Positions 1-10,400 of a DNA stretch of 64,000 nt are shown in pieces (the first letter of the stretch is position 1; every line of letters starts with the position of its first letter). The position numbers and the translations under genes are program-made. Below the pieces are notes generated by a model. That model was not told the DNA's origin. It worked only from the letters and a program-made list of their open reading frames with translations, and searched no databases. Source of the stretch: Micromonospora_H sonneratiae (lineage in GTDB: Bacteria > Actinomycetota > Actinomycetes > Mycobacteriales > Micromonosporaceae); NCBI RefSeq assembly GCF_042679305.1, contig NZ_JBHTMP010000004.1, forward strand, positions 140,963-204,962. The letters run 5' to 3'.

Positions 1-2649
1 CAGGCCCGCCAGCGTCGACATCCCACCGCCGCCGAAGTCGAGCAGGTAGAACTGCACCTCGCGTGGCGTGTTACGCAGGGCGAGCCCGGCGATGATGGTG
101 CGCAGCACGTTGCTCTTGCCGGACTGCAACGCGCCCACCACGGCCACGTGTCCCTTGCCCGCCGACAGGTCCACCACCATGGGGTCCCGACGCTGGTCGA
201 ACGGCCGGTCGATGAGGCCGACCGGCAGCGCCAGCGACGGCGTACCGGTACCGAAGCCCCGCTCGGGGTGCACCGCCAGCGGTGGCAGTAGCTCGTCGAG
301 GGTCGCCGGCGTGGTCAGCGGCGGCAACCACACCCGGTGCGCCGGCGGACCGGCGTCCCGCAGCCGGTCGACCACCACCTCCAGGATCGATTCGACGGCA
401 CCCTCGTCGGCCTCGTCCACCGCCGGCTCGGAAGCGGTCGGCCGGGCCACCGGTGCGAGGTAACCGGAGGTGAACGGCACCACCTGGTGGTCGATGGCCG
501 GGCTGCCGCCGGTAGCCGTCCGCCGCCCCGCGGCCCGGTACGGTCCCGACACGTACGCCCCCTTGAACCGCACCAGTGTGGTGGTGTCGGTACGCAGGTA
601 GCCGGTACCGGGTTGCAGCGGCTTGTCGTACGCGTCGGTCGTACCGATGACGCTGCGCGACTCCATCGCGGAGAACATCCGCAACCCCATCCGGTACGAC
701 AGGTGCGTCTCCAGGGTGTGGATACGGCCCTCCTCCAGCCGCTGGGAGGCCAGCAGCAGGTGTACGCCCAGCGACCGGCCCAGCCGGCCGATCATGATGA
801 ACAGGTCCATGAACTCGCCCTTGGTGGCCAGCAGTTCCCCGAACTCGTCCACGATGACCACCATCGTCGGCAGCGCCGCAAGGTCCGCGCCACCGTCGCG
901 GGCCCTGGTGTAGTCGTGGATCGAGCTGAAACCGGCCCTGCGCAGCAGTTCCTGCCGGCGGACCAGTTCGCCCTGTAGGGCGTCCTGCATCCGGTCGACC
1001 AGCGGCAGCTCGTAGGCGAGATTGGTGATGAACGCCGACACGTGCGGCAGCCCGTCCAGGCCGAGGAAGGTGGCGCCGCCCTTGAAGTCGACCAGCACCA
1101 TGTTCAGCCGCTCGGACGAGTGGGCCAGGGCCAGGGCCAGCACCAGGGTGCGGATCGTCTCGGACTTACCCGAACCGGTGGCACCGATCAGGATTCCGTG
1201 CGGGCCCATGCCGCCCTGGGCGGACTCCTTGAGGTCCAGTTCCACCGGCTGACCCCGGTCGTTGACGCCGATCGGCACCCGCAGGTGGTCCCAGGTGGAC
1301 CGGTTGCGCCACACCTCCGCAGGTACGAACGTCCGGGCGTCGCCGACACCGAGCAGGTTCAGCAGGTCGATGTTGCCGCCGGTCGGGTCGGCCGACTCGG
1401 CCACCGCGCCGATCCGGTACGGGGCGAGCTGACGGGCCAGTGCCCGGGCCCGGATGGGGCCCAGTGCGTCGGGCCGGCCGAGCAGGGTGGCGTACTCGTC
1501 GCCGCGTCGGTTGACCGTCATGGTGGCCAGGCCCTCGTCGTCCAGCCGGAGCCGTAACGTCGTCTTCTCCCCGCGCCACGGCAGCGAGCCACCCAGCTCG
1601 GGGTGGCTGATGTCGACCGCCACCAGGTTGCGGTAACCCGGGCCGGCCAGTCGGCTGTTGGCCGGCAGCGTGGCGCCGTCGACGACCACCACCACGTACG
1701 GCTCGGTCCGGGTCGGTGTGGCCGACGCGTCGAACCGGCCACGCTCACCGAACTCCTTGCCACCGAGCAGTTCCTCCAGCTCCGACCAGGTGTCGTGGAT
1801 CAGGCGTACCGGGCCGGTCGCGTCGTACTCGGTGGGGTGCAGCGCCTGCGGTGCCCATTTCAGCCAGTCCCAGTCGGTCAGCCGGTCGCTGGCGGCGCAC
1901 ACCGCGACGCGCAGGTCGTCGGGGGCATGGAAGGTGATCAGCTGGGCCAGTAGGGCACGGACCAGGTTCAGGGTGCCGGCCCGCTCGCCGTGCACGCTGA
2001 CCCGGGCGAAGCCCCGCAGGTAGAGCGCGATCGGCATGTCGTCGACGGTGGAGTACGCCTTGAGGAACCGGCGTAGCGCCCCCGCGCAGAGCGGTTCGAG
2101 ATCCTCCACCGGTTTGGTCTGCGGCGCCTGTAGCCGCATCGCCAGGCGCTGCTCGCCCAGGCCGATCCGTACCTCGCAGAAGTCCTGGTGACTGACCCGC
2201 CGTTCCCACAGCCGTTCCGAGCGCACCATCGACCAGAGCCGGTCCGGTGCCGGGTGCGTCCACAGCACCGCCTCGCGTTGCCGCTCCACCGACTTGCGGA
2301 CCACCCTGCGGGCCTGTCCGAGATACCGCAGGTAGTCCCGGCGCTCGCCCTTGAGCCTGAGTTTGCGTTCTCCGGCCGCCCGGACCAGCTGTGCGATCAG
2401 CATGATCACCATGCCGACCGCCATCGCGCCGCCGGCCAGGTACATCACCGGCCGGCTGCCGAAGCCCGGCTGGATGAACATCAGCATCATCCCGCCGGAC
2501 ATCATCACCATCGGCAGGTACATCAACAGCGAGGAGAGCTGCCCGCCCTGCTCCTCCGGCAGGCCAGGGGGCTCCTGCAACGGGAACTCTCCCGTGTCCA
2601 TCTTCGGTGCCGGTCGTCTGGCCGGCCGCCGCAGCATGATCGTGCTCAC
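1..2649 (-). CDS. eccC: Type VII secretion FtsK/SpoIIIE ATPase EccC, C-terminus beyond window
   Basis: This is the motor ATPase of a T7SS, and 883 codons are visible before the left edge. The GTG start overlaps the TGA of the mycosin gene (GTGA), so translation is probably coupled. Two membrane helices (about residues 41-59 and 68-89) precede the cytosolic part. The first ATPase domain has Walker A GATGSGKSE near residue 487 and Walker B VVIVDEF near 595. A second Walker A, GALQSGKSN, lies near 837 and the gene leaves the window soon after, so a third domain may be missing from view. This order of membrane helices followed by serial FtsK domains is diagnostic of EccC. It presumably powers export of the WXG100 protein and giant protein encoded upstream; that pairing is inferred from position. 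Confidence 0.95.
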   Translation of the reverse strand, partial: MSTIMLRRPARRPAPKMDTGEFPLQEPPGLPEEQGGQLSSLLMYLPMVMMSGGMMLMFIQPGFGSRPVMYLAGGAMAVGMVIMLIAQLVRAAGERKLRLKGERRDYLRYLGQARRVVRKSVERQREAVLWTHPAPDRLWSMVRSERLWERRVSHQDFCEVRIGLGEQRLAMRLQAPQTKPVEDLEPLCAGALRRFLKAYSTVDDMPIALYLRGFARVSVHGERAGTLNLVRALLAQLITFHAPDDLRVAVCAASDRLTDWDWLKWAPQALHPTEYDATGPVRLIHDTWSELEELLGGKEFGERGRFDASATPTRTEPYVVVVVDGATLPANSRLAGPGYRNLVAVDISHPELGGSLPWRGEKTTLRLRLDDEGLATMTVNRRGDEYATLLGRPDALGPIRARALARQLAPYRIGAVAESADPTGGNIDLLNLLGVGDARTFVPAEVWRNRSTWDHLRVPIGVNDRGQPVELDLKESAQGGMGPHGILIGATGSGKSETIRTLVLALALAHSSERLNMVLVDFKGGATFLGLDGLPHVSAFITNLAYELPLVDRMQDALQGELVRRQELLRRAGFSSIHDYTRARDGGADLAALPTMVVIVDEFGELLATKGEFMDLFIMIGRLGRSLGVHLLLASQRLEEGRIHTLETHLSYRMGLRMFSAMESRSVIGTTDAYDKPLQPGTGYLRTDTTTLVRFKGAYVSGPYRAAGRRTATGGSPAIDHQVVPFTSGYLAPVARPTASEPAVDEADEGAVESILEVVVDRLRDAGPPAHRVWLPPLTTPATLDELLPPLAVHPERGFGTGTPSLALPVGLIDRPFDQRRDPMVVDLSAGKGHVAVVGALQSGKSNVLRTIIAGLALRNTPREVQFYLLDFGGGGMSTLAGL

Positions 2650-3983
2650 GACTCCTCCCTGCCCTCGGTGTCGACGTTCGTTCCGGCGGCGGCCCGACCG
2701 GTTGGTTCGGTGGTCGTCGTCTTCGTGGTCCGCTTCTCCGCCGTCGTTGTGCCGGCCGTGCCGGGCGGGTCCGGATCGGGCGCGCTGGCCGGTCGCCATC
2801 GACGTCTGACGCCGCGCGGCACGGCGGCACCGAACAGCAGCAACGCGCCACCGAGCGCGACCAGTACGGCGGTGAAGAGGGCCGCGTTGCGGACCGGTGT
2901 GGGATCGGCGGCCCGCACGGGGGGCGGGTCGATCGGATCACTGCGACCGCCGGCCGTCGTCACGGTGGACCCCTCGCCGGGCAGGATCGAGGTGACGGCG
3001 GCGTACGGGTTGACCACCCCCCAGCCCAGTTCCAGGCTCGGCAGGGTGGCGGCCGGATGGTCGGCGGTCTGTTCGAGCCGGCGCTTGACCTGGCCGGCGC
3101 TCAGTTTGGGGTGGTACGACCGGACCAGTGCCGCCACACCCGCCACGAACGGTGCCGCGTAACTCGTGCCCCGGTCCATCACATGGCCACGGCCGCCCCG
3201 ACTGAGGCTGATCACGTCCACCCCGGGAGCGACCAGGTCGAGATAGTTGCCGAACTCGGAGAATCCGCTACGTGATCCGTCCGGGCCGATCGCGCCGACC
3301 GCCAGCACCTGCGGATAGGCGGCCGGGTACGCCTTCGGGTTGCCCTCCTCCGCCTCGTTCGAGGCGGCGGCCACGATCAGTACGTCCTTCGCCGCCGCGT
3401 ACTCGACCGCCGTACGTAGGTCGACCGTGGGGAAGAACGAGCTGGCGGAGATGTTGATGACCTTCGCCCCGGCGTCGACCGCTGCCCGGATGCCCCGGGC
3501 CATCCCGGCGGCGTTGCCGTCGTTGGCGTCGTTGGCCTGCCGGATCGGCAGGATCCGTACGGCTGGGGCGATGCCCACCACACCGGTGTCCCTGGCTGGA
3601 CGGGCCGCGATGATGCCCGCCACGAACGTGCCGTGCCCGAAACAGTCGCTGTCGGCCCGGCCACCGCCGTTGACCACGTCCACGCCGGGCAGCACCGCGC
3701 CCCGCAGTTGCGGAACGTTGGTGTCCACTCCCGAGTCGATGACCGCGACCACGACGCCGGAGCCCCTGGTCAGATCCCATACCCGCTGCGGAGCCAGCCG
3801 CTGGTTGGTCCACGGGACCTCCCGGAACTGCTCGGTGGCGGGGGAGGTGCAGCGTTGGCCGGTCGGGGCCGAAGCCCGGGCGACGCCCGGCGTCCAGGCT
3901 GCCCAGATCACGATGACCAGCAGCGGTACGACCGACCACTGTGTTCTGCGCCGCCGCTGGAATGCCGTCGAGTTGCCTGTCAT
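2646..3983 (-). CDS. mycP: Mycosin, T7SS-associated subtilisin-like serine protease
   Basis: A 445-residue S8 family protease of the mycosin type, which is anchored outside the membrane and is part of the T7SS machinery. An N-terminal signal/anchor follows a basic stretch. The catalytic Asp is in AVIDSGVD, the His in CFGHGTFVAG and the Ser in DRGTSYAAPF. A C-terminal membrane helix (ALFTAVLVALGGALLLFGAA) follows, with a Pro/Thr-rich tail. The ATG at 3983 follows GGAGG closely; an ATG nine bases upstream (3992) is equally possible. The reading frame stays open to 4394, but that extension has no signal-peptide logic and overlaps a gene on the other strand. The stop overlaps the eccC start. Confidence 0.93.
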   Translation of the reverse strand: MTGNSTAFQRRRRTQWSVVPLLVIVIWAAWTPGVARASAPTGQRCTSPATEQFREVPWTNQRLAPQRVWDLTRGSGVVVAVIDSGVDTNVPQLRGAVLPGVDVVNGGGRADSDCFGHGTFVAGIIAARPARDTGVVGIAPAVRILPIRQANDANDGNAAGMARGIRAAVDAGAKVINISASSFFPTVDLRTAVEYAAAKDVLIVAAASNEAEEGNPKAYPAAYPQVLAVGAIGPDGSRSGFSEFGNYLDLVAPGVDVISLSRGGRGHVMDRGTSYAAPFVAGVAALVRSYHPKLSAGQVKRRLEQTADHPAATLPSLELGWGVVNPYAAVTSILPGEGSTVTTAGGRSDPIDPPPVRAADPTPVRNAALFTAVLVALGGALLLFGAAVPRGVRRRWRPASAPDPDPPGTAGTTTAEKRTTKTTTTEPTGRAAAGTNVDTEGREES

Positions 3984-4043
3984 GACCTCCATACGGAGAC
4001 CGGGCGGATTTGGTTGTGCCGATGGCTTCGGTATCGTGCCGGC

Positions 4044-4395
4044 GTGACGCCTCCTGACTGGTCGGATGTACGCGAACGGCTCGCCGGGTTGGCGGCCGAC
4101 TCCGACGCCGATGCGGTCTTCGGTTCCGTGGGCCACGGGTGGCGACTCGATCCGCCCCTCGGCGTCGACGAGTTGGCCGAGCTGGAGGCGCAGCTGAAGG
4201 TCACACTGCCGGGCGAGTACCGGTCGTTTCTGCTGGAGGCGGGTCGGGGTGGTGCCGGCCGGCGTACGGCCTCTTTCCGCTGCGTCGGATGGACGGACGC
4301 GGGTTCCGGCCGCTGTACGACACAGACGGAACGCGACTGGGGTTCGCCCGCTGGTACCTGGGTTGGCTGGATGCCGCAGAAGCCCAGGTGTCACC
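4044..4395 (+). pseudogene. SMI1/KNR4 (SUKH)-family immunity-like gene, frameshifted
   Basis: From a GTG at 4044 the frame reads a typical SMI1/KNR4 N-terminus ending in VTLPGEYRSFLLEAGRGGAG. The family's next conserved stretch (PAYGLFPLRRMDG ... FARWYLGWLDAAE) continues in a different frame from about 4255, so one base has been gained or lost near 4250-4258. The second frame has no stop where the family normally ends and runs on past 4395. SUKH proteins are well-known immunity proteins of polymorphic toxin systems. This one converges on the 3' end of the giant effector gene. Its partner is not proven, and a sequencing error could mimic the frameshift. Confidence 0.72.
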
Positions 4396-4415
4396 GGGGC
4401 AGGAGTCGAACCTGC
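4391..4415 (-). other. tRNA T-arm-like fragment
   Basis: On the minus strand this reads as a perfect T-stem and loop (GCAGG, TTCGACT, CCTGC) followed by CCCGGTGA, as at the 3' end of a tRNA. No D-arm, anticodon arm or 5' acceptor strand is nearby, so it is not a tRNA gene. It sits exactly where the SUKH-like gene loses its family similarity. It could be the remnant of an element integrated into a tRNA 3' end, or chance. Confidence 0.3.
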
Positions 4416-4418
4416 GGC

Positions 4419-4439
4419 CCGGGGGCTATTTTTCCCCGG
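4419..4439 (-). terminator. Short hairpin just after the giant gene
   Basis: A perfect 6-bp stem (CCGGGG/CCCCGG) with a 9-base A/T-rich loop lies four bases beyond the stop codon of the giant gene. There is no following T-run, so terminator function is only suggested by position. Confidence 0.35.
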
Positions 4440-4442
4440 TAC

Positions 4443-7400
4443 TCATGTCTCTCCGTCCTCGGTCTGGTCGCCTTCGGGGCTCCCGCTCCCGCCGGCTGGA
4501 TTCCCCGGCTTCGTGTTCGGCAGGTCGAGGTGCAGTTCCCGGGCGATGCGCAGCGCCTCCTCTTCCTCCTCGTCGCGAGCACCGAACGGCTTGCGCCGGA
4601 AGGCGTCCTCCTTCATGCCGCTGAGAATGTCGGCGATGGACCGGGGCATCCGGGCCAGCACCCCGGTGTACTCCGTCGGCTCGTCCGACGTTCCCTTCTC
4701 GTCGCCCTCCTCATCACCAGCGAGGGGCTCGCCATCCGACGGCTGGTCGGTGGACTGCTTTTCCTGGACCGGCGTTTCGCCCACCATCGTCTGATCGCTG
4801 GAGGCGCTGTGGGTGGAGGAGGCGTCGTCGTCCGCGCCGTTGTCGATCACGTACGGGGTGACCGGCTCCTCGACCACGGGGGGCGGAGCGGGCGCGACCA
4901 CGGTCGGCATCAGCATCGACAGGACCGTCGACGCGTTCGTCCCGCCGCTCGGGCTTCCCCCGGCGTCGTTGCCGGTACCGCCCCCGAAGTGGATGCTGTG
5001 GGCGACGGGCGTGCTGTCGGCTGCGGCAACCGCCTCCTCGATTGCCGTGACCGCCTCCGACCAGGACTGGAAGGCGTCGGCGGCGGCGGCGAGGAACGGG
5101 TGGTACATGGCGGCCTGCACCGGGCTGATCGTCGGCAGGTCGCCCACCGGCATCTGCGGTACGCCGTTGCGTCCGAGCGCCATCTTCGCGCTGTTCAGCG
5201 CCTGCCGTGCCGAGTCGAGTCCGGCTCGCAGGTCGGCAGCGTTGGCGAGGGTGGACCGGTCGAGCGCGCTGATCGCGGCGGTCTCCCGGTCCAGCAGGTC
5301 GCCCTGCCCCTCGCGCCACTGTGCGACGGTCGCATAGAGGGCCATCGTGTCGGCCAGCGACGGTGGGGTCGCGGGCGTGCTGCGTTCCACCGTCGGTTCG
5401 GTCCGTGTCGGCACCTGGTCGGTGTCCTGGGCTGTCGACGAGGCGGTACCCGTAGCGGTGCCGCCGGGGTAACTCGGCGCTGGTAGCGGGATCGGCGGTG
5501 GGGTGTCGGTCGGCGCGCGGCCGGCGAGTTGGTCGACCCTGTGGCTGATCAGGTCGATCATCTGCTGGGTACGGCCAGCCGGGAACGTGCCCTGCGCGGC
5601 CACCGGCACGATCACGTACGGCCGGCCGCCGGTCTGCTCCTGGATGAAGGCGGCGATCCGATCGGAGTACGCCGGCAGCACCCGGTCACCGTAGGTAAAT
5701 CCGAGCCGACCGTCCGGGAAGGCGGGCAGTACGATCCGGATCGGCGCGTCGGGGTTGCCGTCCTGTGCCAGCACGTCCGCGTTCGCCTGCCGCAGTGCGG
5801 GGGGCAGCGACACGATCGTGCCCTGGTCCGGGCGTTGGACGTCGATCGGTTGCGGGTCGAACCGGGCGAAGAGGTCCGGGTTACGGTACTGGGCCGGATC
5901 GGTGTTGTCCGTGAGCGCTGCCGACACCCGTACATCGAACAGGTCACCGAGTTGCTGGGCATATCGTTCCACCTGCGGCAGCAGGGGGTTTGCCTGTCCG
6001 GCATGCGGTACGGCCAACACGATCTCGGTGCCGGGCTGGTAACCGTTCTCCACCATGATCTCGGCGAGCACGGTTACCGGAATCGAGATCGAACTGCCCG
6101 GCCCGAGTGGCCCGTACGGGTCGTCGGAGGCACCGAAGACGCTGTCGACGTCGCCCTGGGCGGTCACCACGTACACGTCGTCGGTGAGGGTGGTCGTGGT
6201 TGGGACCTGACCATAGTTGGTCGTGGGCTGTGCCGAGCCGCTGTCCCCGTCCGGCGGTGGCGGTGCCGGGAACCGGTTGCGGGCCTGCTCCGGTTGGCTC
6301 AGCGCGATACCGCGTTGCGCGTCGTCGGTGTCCCGCAGCGGCTCGACCGTGACGCCCTCCGGGGTGGCCTCGCGGGCCTGCCAGTCCGACCACGAGAGAC
6401 CGGCCTCGTCGATCGGCGAGTCGACCGGGACCAGGGTCCCGGTCACCGAATCCCGCACGTACCCGGTGAACGTGGGCAGTGGCGCCGGCGCGTAGTTGGC
6501 TATCGTCGGCAGTTCCTGGTCGACCACCGCTGGATCGGGGTCCACCCGGTGCCAGTGGGTGTCGACGAAATCGCCGACGGCCGGATCGATCCGCCCGTTG
6601 GCGCTGTAGTAGACCGGTCGGCGGATACGGTTTGCCAGCGCGGTCACCCACTCCCGGAAGACGACTTCGTCGGTGAAGGTGCCAAGTGGGCCGACCCCGA
6701 GTCGGACCGGCAGGTGCGGTGGGATCCGCATGTTCTCCAGCGCCTGCGCCACCCGCTCAACGGGTAGGCCGGCCGCGTTCCCGTTGTCGCCGTAGGCGGA
6801 CGGAACGTTGCCGGTCACCGCGAAGATCACGGTGGGAAGATCGTCGGACCGGCTGATCTGCTCGTAGAGTTGGGTGTTGAGCTGCACCCCCTCGGGGGTG
6901 TCGAAGATGAGCAGGTTGCTGCCCATCACCGTGAACTCCAGGCCGACACCCTCCTGCGGTCCTGTCGCCACGCCCAGGGCATCGGTGGTGAAGAACGATG
7001 GTGGAAGTTCACGGTCCGACGACAGTGGCGGTTCGACCGGGTTGGTACGGTTCAGCGCGCCGTTGGCGTCCCGCTGGTAGAACTGGTCGCGTCCCTGCTC
7101 GGGCGTTGGCGCGTCGACCGGTTGGGGCCACATCTGGGCGGTGAACTCACCGAGGGCGCTGTCGTACGCGGTGCCCACGCCGTAGAAGACCGGGCCCCGC
7201 CGCGCGTCACCGAGGAGGCTGAGCCAACCCCGGTCGATGGAGACCGCTGCCTGTTCCCGCTGCGACGGCAACAGGTCGGGCAGGATGCGGATCGGTCGGT
7301 CGGCCGGGACACCCAGGGCAGCCAGCAGGTGGGCCACCGACTGTCCATCCAGCATCCGTACCGACCCGGTGGGCGTGGGGACGATGAGTCCGTCCTGCCC

Positions 7401-10400
7401 GAACCGGGCCACCACGGTCACGATGTCCCCGCGCTCCGCCTCGTTGGTGACCAAAGACTGGTAGGCGGCCAGGTCCGCGCCCGTGCCCAGGAGCACCGTG
7501 TTGTTCGGCAGCAGATGTACGTCGACACCGACCGTCAGGGTGTGTCCGCCGAGCGTCAGCACACCGTCGCGGTACGGGGGCTCGTCGTTCGCGGTCGCGT
7601 CGGTCACCAGATGACCGGCGTCGTCGCCTACGAACGCGTTCGTGGCGGGCTCGCCGATGACGTTGCCACCCGCCGTCGGCCGCAGCCGGTGCCACACCTG
7701 CGCGGTCTGGTCGGTGCCGTCGGTCGGAGTGACGACCTGTTCGCCGACGTAGACGCTGGCGGAACGGTGGTTGGCCAGCTGCTGCGCCAGGGTGAGCAAC
7801 TCGGCCGGATCGGCGGCACCGAGGTAGTGCGGGTCGAGCCGGACCGGTACCCCGTCGGCGACGCGCAGGTGCCGCAGCACCGCATCGAGGGCCGGCGCGG
7901 TGAACGGGTGCGATCCGCCGTCGCTGTCGGGGCGTCGGGTGAGCGGTGCGCCGTTCTCACCGACCAGCACCCGGACGGTGGTGATGTCGTCGCGGACGGG
8001 CAGGTTGCGTACCGCTGGTGCATGGGTGTGGTAGGTCGCCCCTACGTCGTCGATCACGATCATGTTGCCGAGTTGGTGTACGTCCCGCCCGACGGCGAAC
8101 TCGCCGCCCAGGTCGGGATGGTCGACGACCCCTTCGACGGGCGGTGCGCTCGCCCGCGACGTCAACCACTCCACCGGTTGGCCGTCGCTGACCGCCCTGA
8201 ACTGTTCCAGGACGTCGGTGAACTCTGCCGTCGCGCCCTCGGGCAGGTACAGGATGTCCCGGCCGAGGAGCCGGGCCAGCTCGGCCAACTGGGCCTCGAC
8301 CGTCGCCCGGTGCTCGGACGGGATGGGGGTGAGCAGCTGAAGTGTCTGCGAGCGTCGGGCGTACCGGTTGGCCAGCAACGTATGCGCGATCTCGGCCATC
8401 GACCGGGGCGCCACCGTCGTACCGTCCGGCATCGCCAGGCCCAGCCGGCCGTCCCCGGTCAACGGCAGGTCCAGGAAGAACGTGCCGCTGTCGGGGTCGA
8501 CCTGGTCGTAGTCGAGGCCCCGGTCCGCCCACATCGCCGAGGTGGGCGAGGCGAACCCGGCATGGTTTACGTCCCCCTGCCCGGTCAGGGAACGCTGCTC
8601 CGGCACGAACGTCACCGGTTCGTCGACCGGCCAGAGCCGGCCGAGCACGTCGGTGACGTACCGCCTGCCGTCGAACCCGTCGGTCGGCATGATGGTGAGC
8701 CACTGCCTGCGGGTGCCCGCCTCGCTCAGCGCGACCAAGTCGTAGTCGGCACCGGTGGACCGGGAGTCGGCACCCGGCGGAAGGGCCAGCACCGGCACGC
8801 CCATGAGGTTGGCCAACTCCCGCAGCGTGGCGAGGTACTGCGCGGTGATGGCGGTCGACTCGTTGCCCACAACGGCCGGCACCACGATCTGCTGGCCCGG
8901 TTGCCAGCCCCGGGCCAGCAGCCGGATCTGTACCTCCTCGATGGTCGACGTGGTGAAGTTCCCCAGGTGGTCGTACACGCCGAAGCGTCCGCCCTGCACG
9001 GGCAGCGCCATCGGGAAGAGATCGTCCCGACGGCGGAGGCCCCCGGAGAGCGCCGCACCGCCGCTGTAACGGGACTGCTCGACCGACATCAGCCCATTGC
9101 CGAACGGGAAGACCATTTCGCCGTCTCTCGGGCGGAGAAAGCCGTTACGCGAGACGAAGAACGTCGGCATGCCGGTGGGGAACGTCGATGGCTGGACCGG
9201 GATCCACTCCACGGGAGCACCGGTACGCCGGTCGACCGCCTGGATCTCGCCGCTGACCGGGTCGACCCGTCCCTCGGCGTCCAGCGGCAGTGCCCACACC
9301 GTGTCACCGGTCTCGTCGGCCAGCTCATGCAGTTGCTCTAGGTAGGCCATTCCACCCGGCACCAGCAGGCGGATCTCGCTGCCGTCCTCCCGTGCGCCGT
9401 TCTCCCTGAGCATCTCGCTGATCGTCTGGCTGCTGACCGACTGGCCACCGCCGGGCCCGGGATGCCCGATTCCCAGGAGACCACCGCCCTGTGGAGTGAG
9501 CAGGAGGTCGAACACGCCGTCGATCCGCCGACCTTCGGCGATCAGGTCGTGGAACCGGGCGTACGCGGCGGCGTCGACCGTGGCGAAGCCCCCATGGAAG
9601 AGCACGCTGGTGAACTGGTCGTTGCCGTAGGGCGAGTAGTCGACTACGCCGTCCTGGGACCGGAACCACTCGGTCGTGACGATGTCGCCCTGCAAGCCGA
9701 GCACGGACCGCCACTCGACCGGGTTGCCCTCCTCGTCCAGCTGCACCAGGCTGGTGGTCTCCCGGTCGGTTCCCTCGTTCTCGGTGACGGTGACGAGGGA
9801 CGTCCCGGCTTGGCGGAAGAAGATCCGGTTACCCAGGATGTCGGCCAGCAGTTGTGCCTGGGCGGCGATGCTGGTGCCCCCGGGGAGAACCTCGGTGAGC
9901 AGTTGGATGTCGTTGCCCCGCCACCCCCACCGGGTGAGCGTCGCGGCGATCTCCGCCGCTCCGACCGCCGTTCCTTCGCCGCCGTACGACAGGACGAGCT
10001 GACCCGCGTCGTCGACTGCCAGGTCGACGACGAACAGTCCGGGCCGGGGCCGGATCTCGCCGTAGAGGTAGTCCTGCTCCAGGGCCGTCTCCAGGTCGGT
10101 TCCGACGACCACCCCCTCGAAGCGGGTGACGTCCGGATCCACCGCAGGCACCAGTCGACCGTCCGCCCCGCCCCGATGCTGCGGAGTCAGCGGCTCGGAT
10201 CCCTGGACCGGGTCGGGTACCAGCGCTCGCCAGGTTCCGGGATTGCCGCCCCGGTCGATCGAGCGGAAGGCACCCAACCGGTATACGGCACTGTTGGCCG
10301 GCCCCGGGACGTAGACGACCCTTCCGAGCTCGTTGACCAGGTCCCGGAGGTTGCGCTCCAACTCGGCAGCCTCGGTCGGGTTGGTCGGCCAGCTGATGGC

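Noticed and set aside
4391..4415. A complete tRNA gene on the minus strand.
   Set aside because: Only the T-arm and a few acceptor bases are present; no D-arm, anticodon arm or matching 5' acceptor strand was found.
4443..5020. A recognisable toxin domain at the C-terminus of the giant protein.
   Set aside because: The last 190 residues are acidic, Ser/Thr/Pro-rich and low in complexity, without motifs of nuclease, deaminase, ADP-ribosyltransferase or peptidase toxins.
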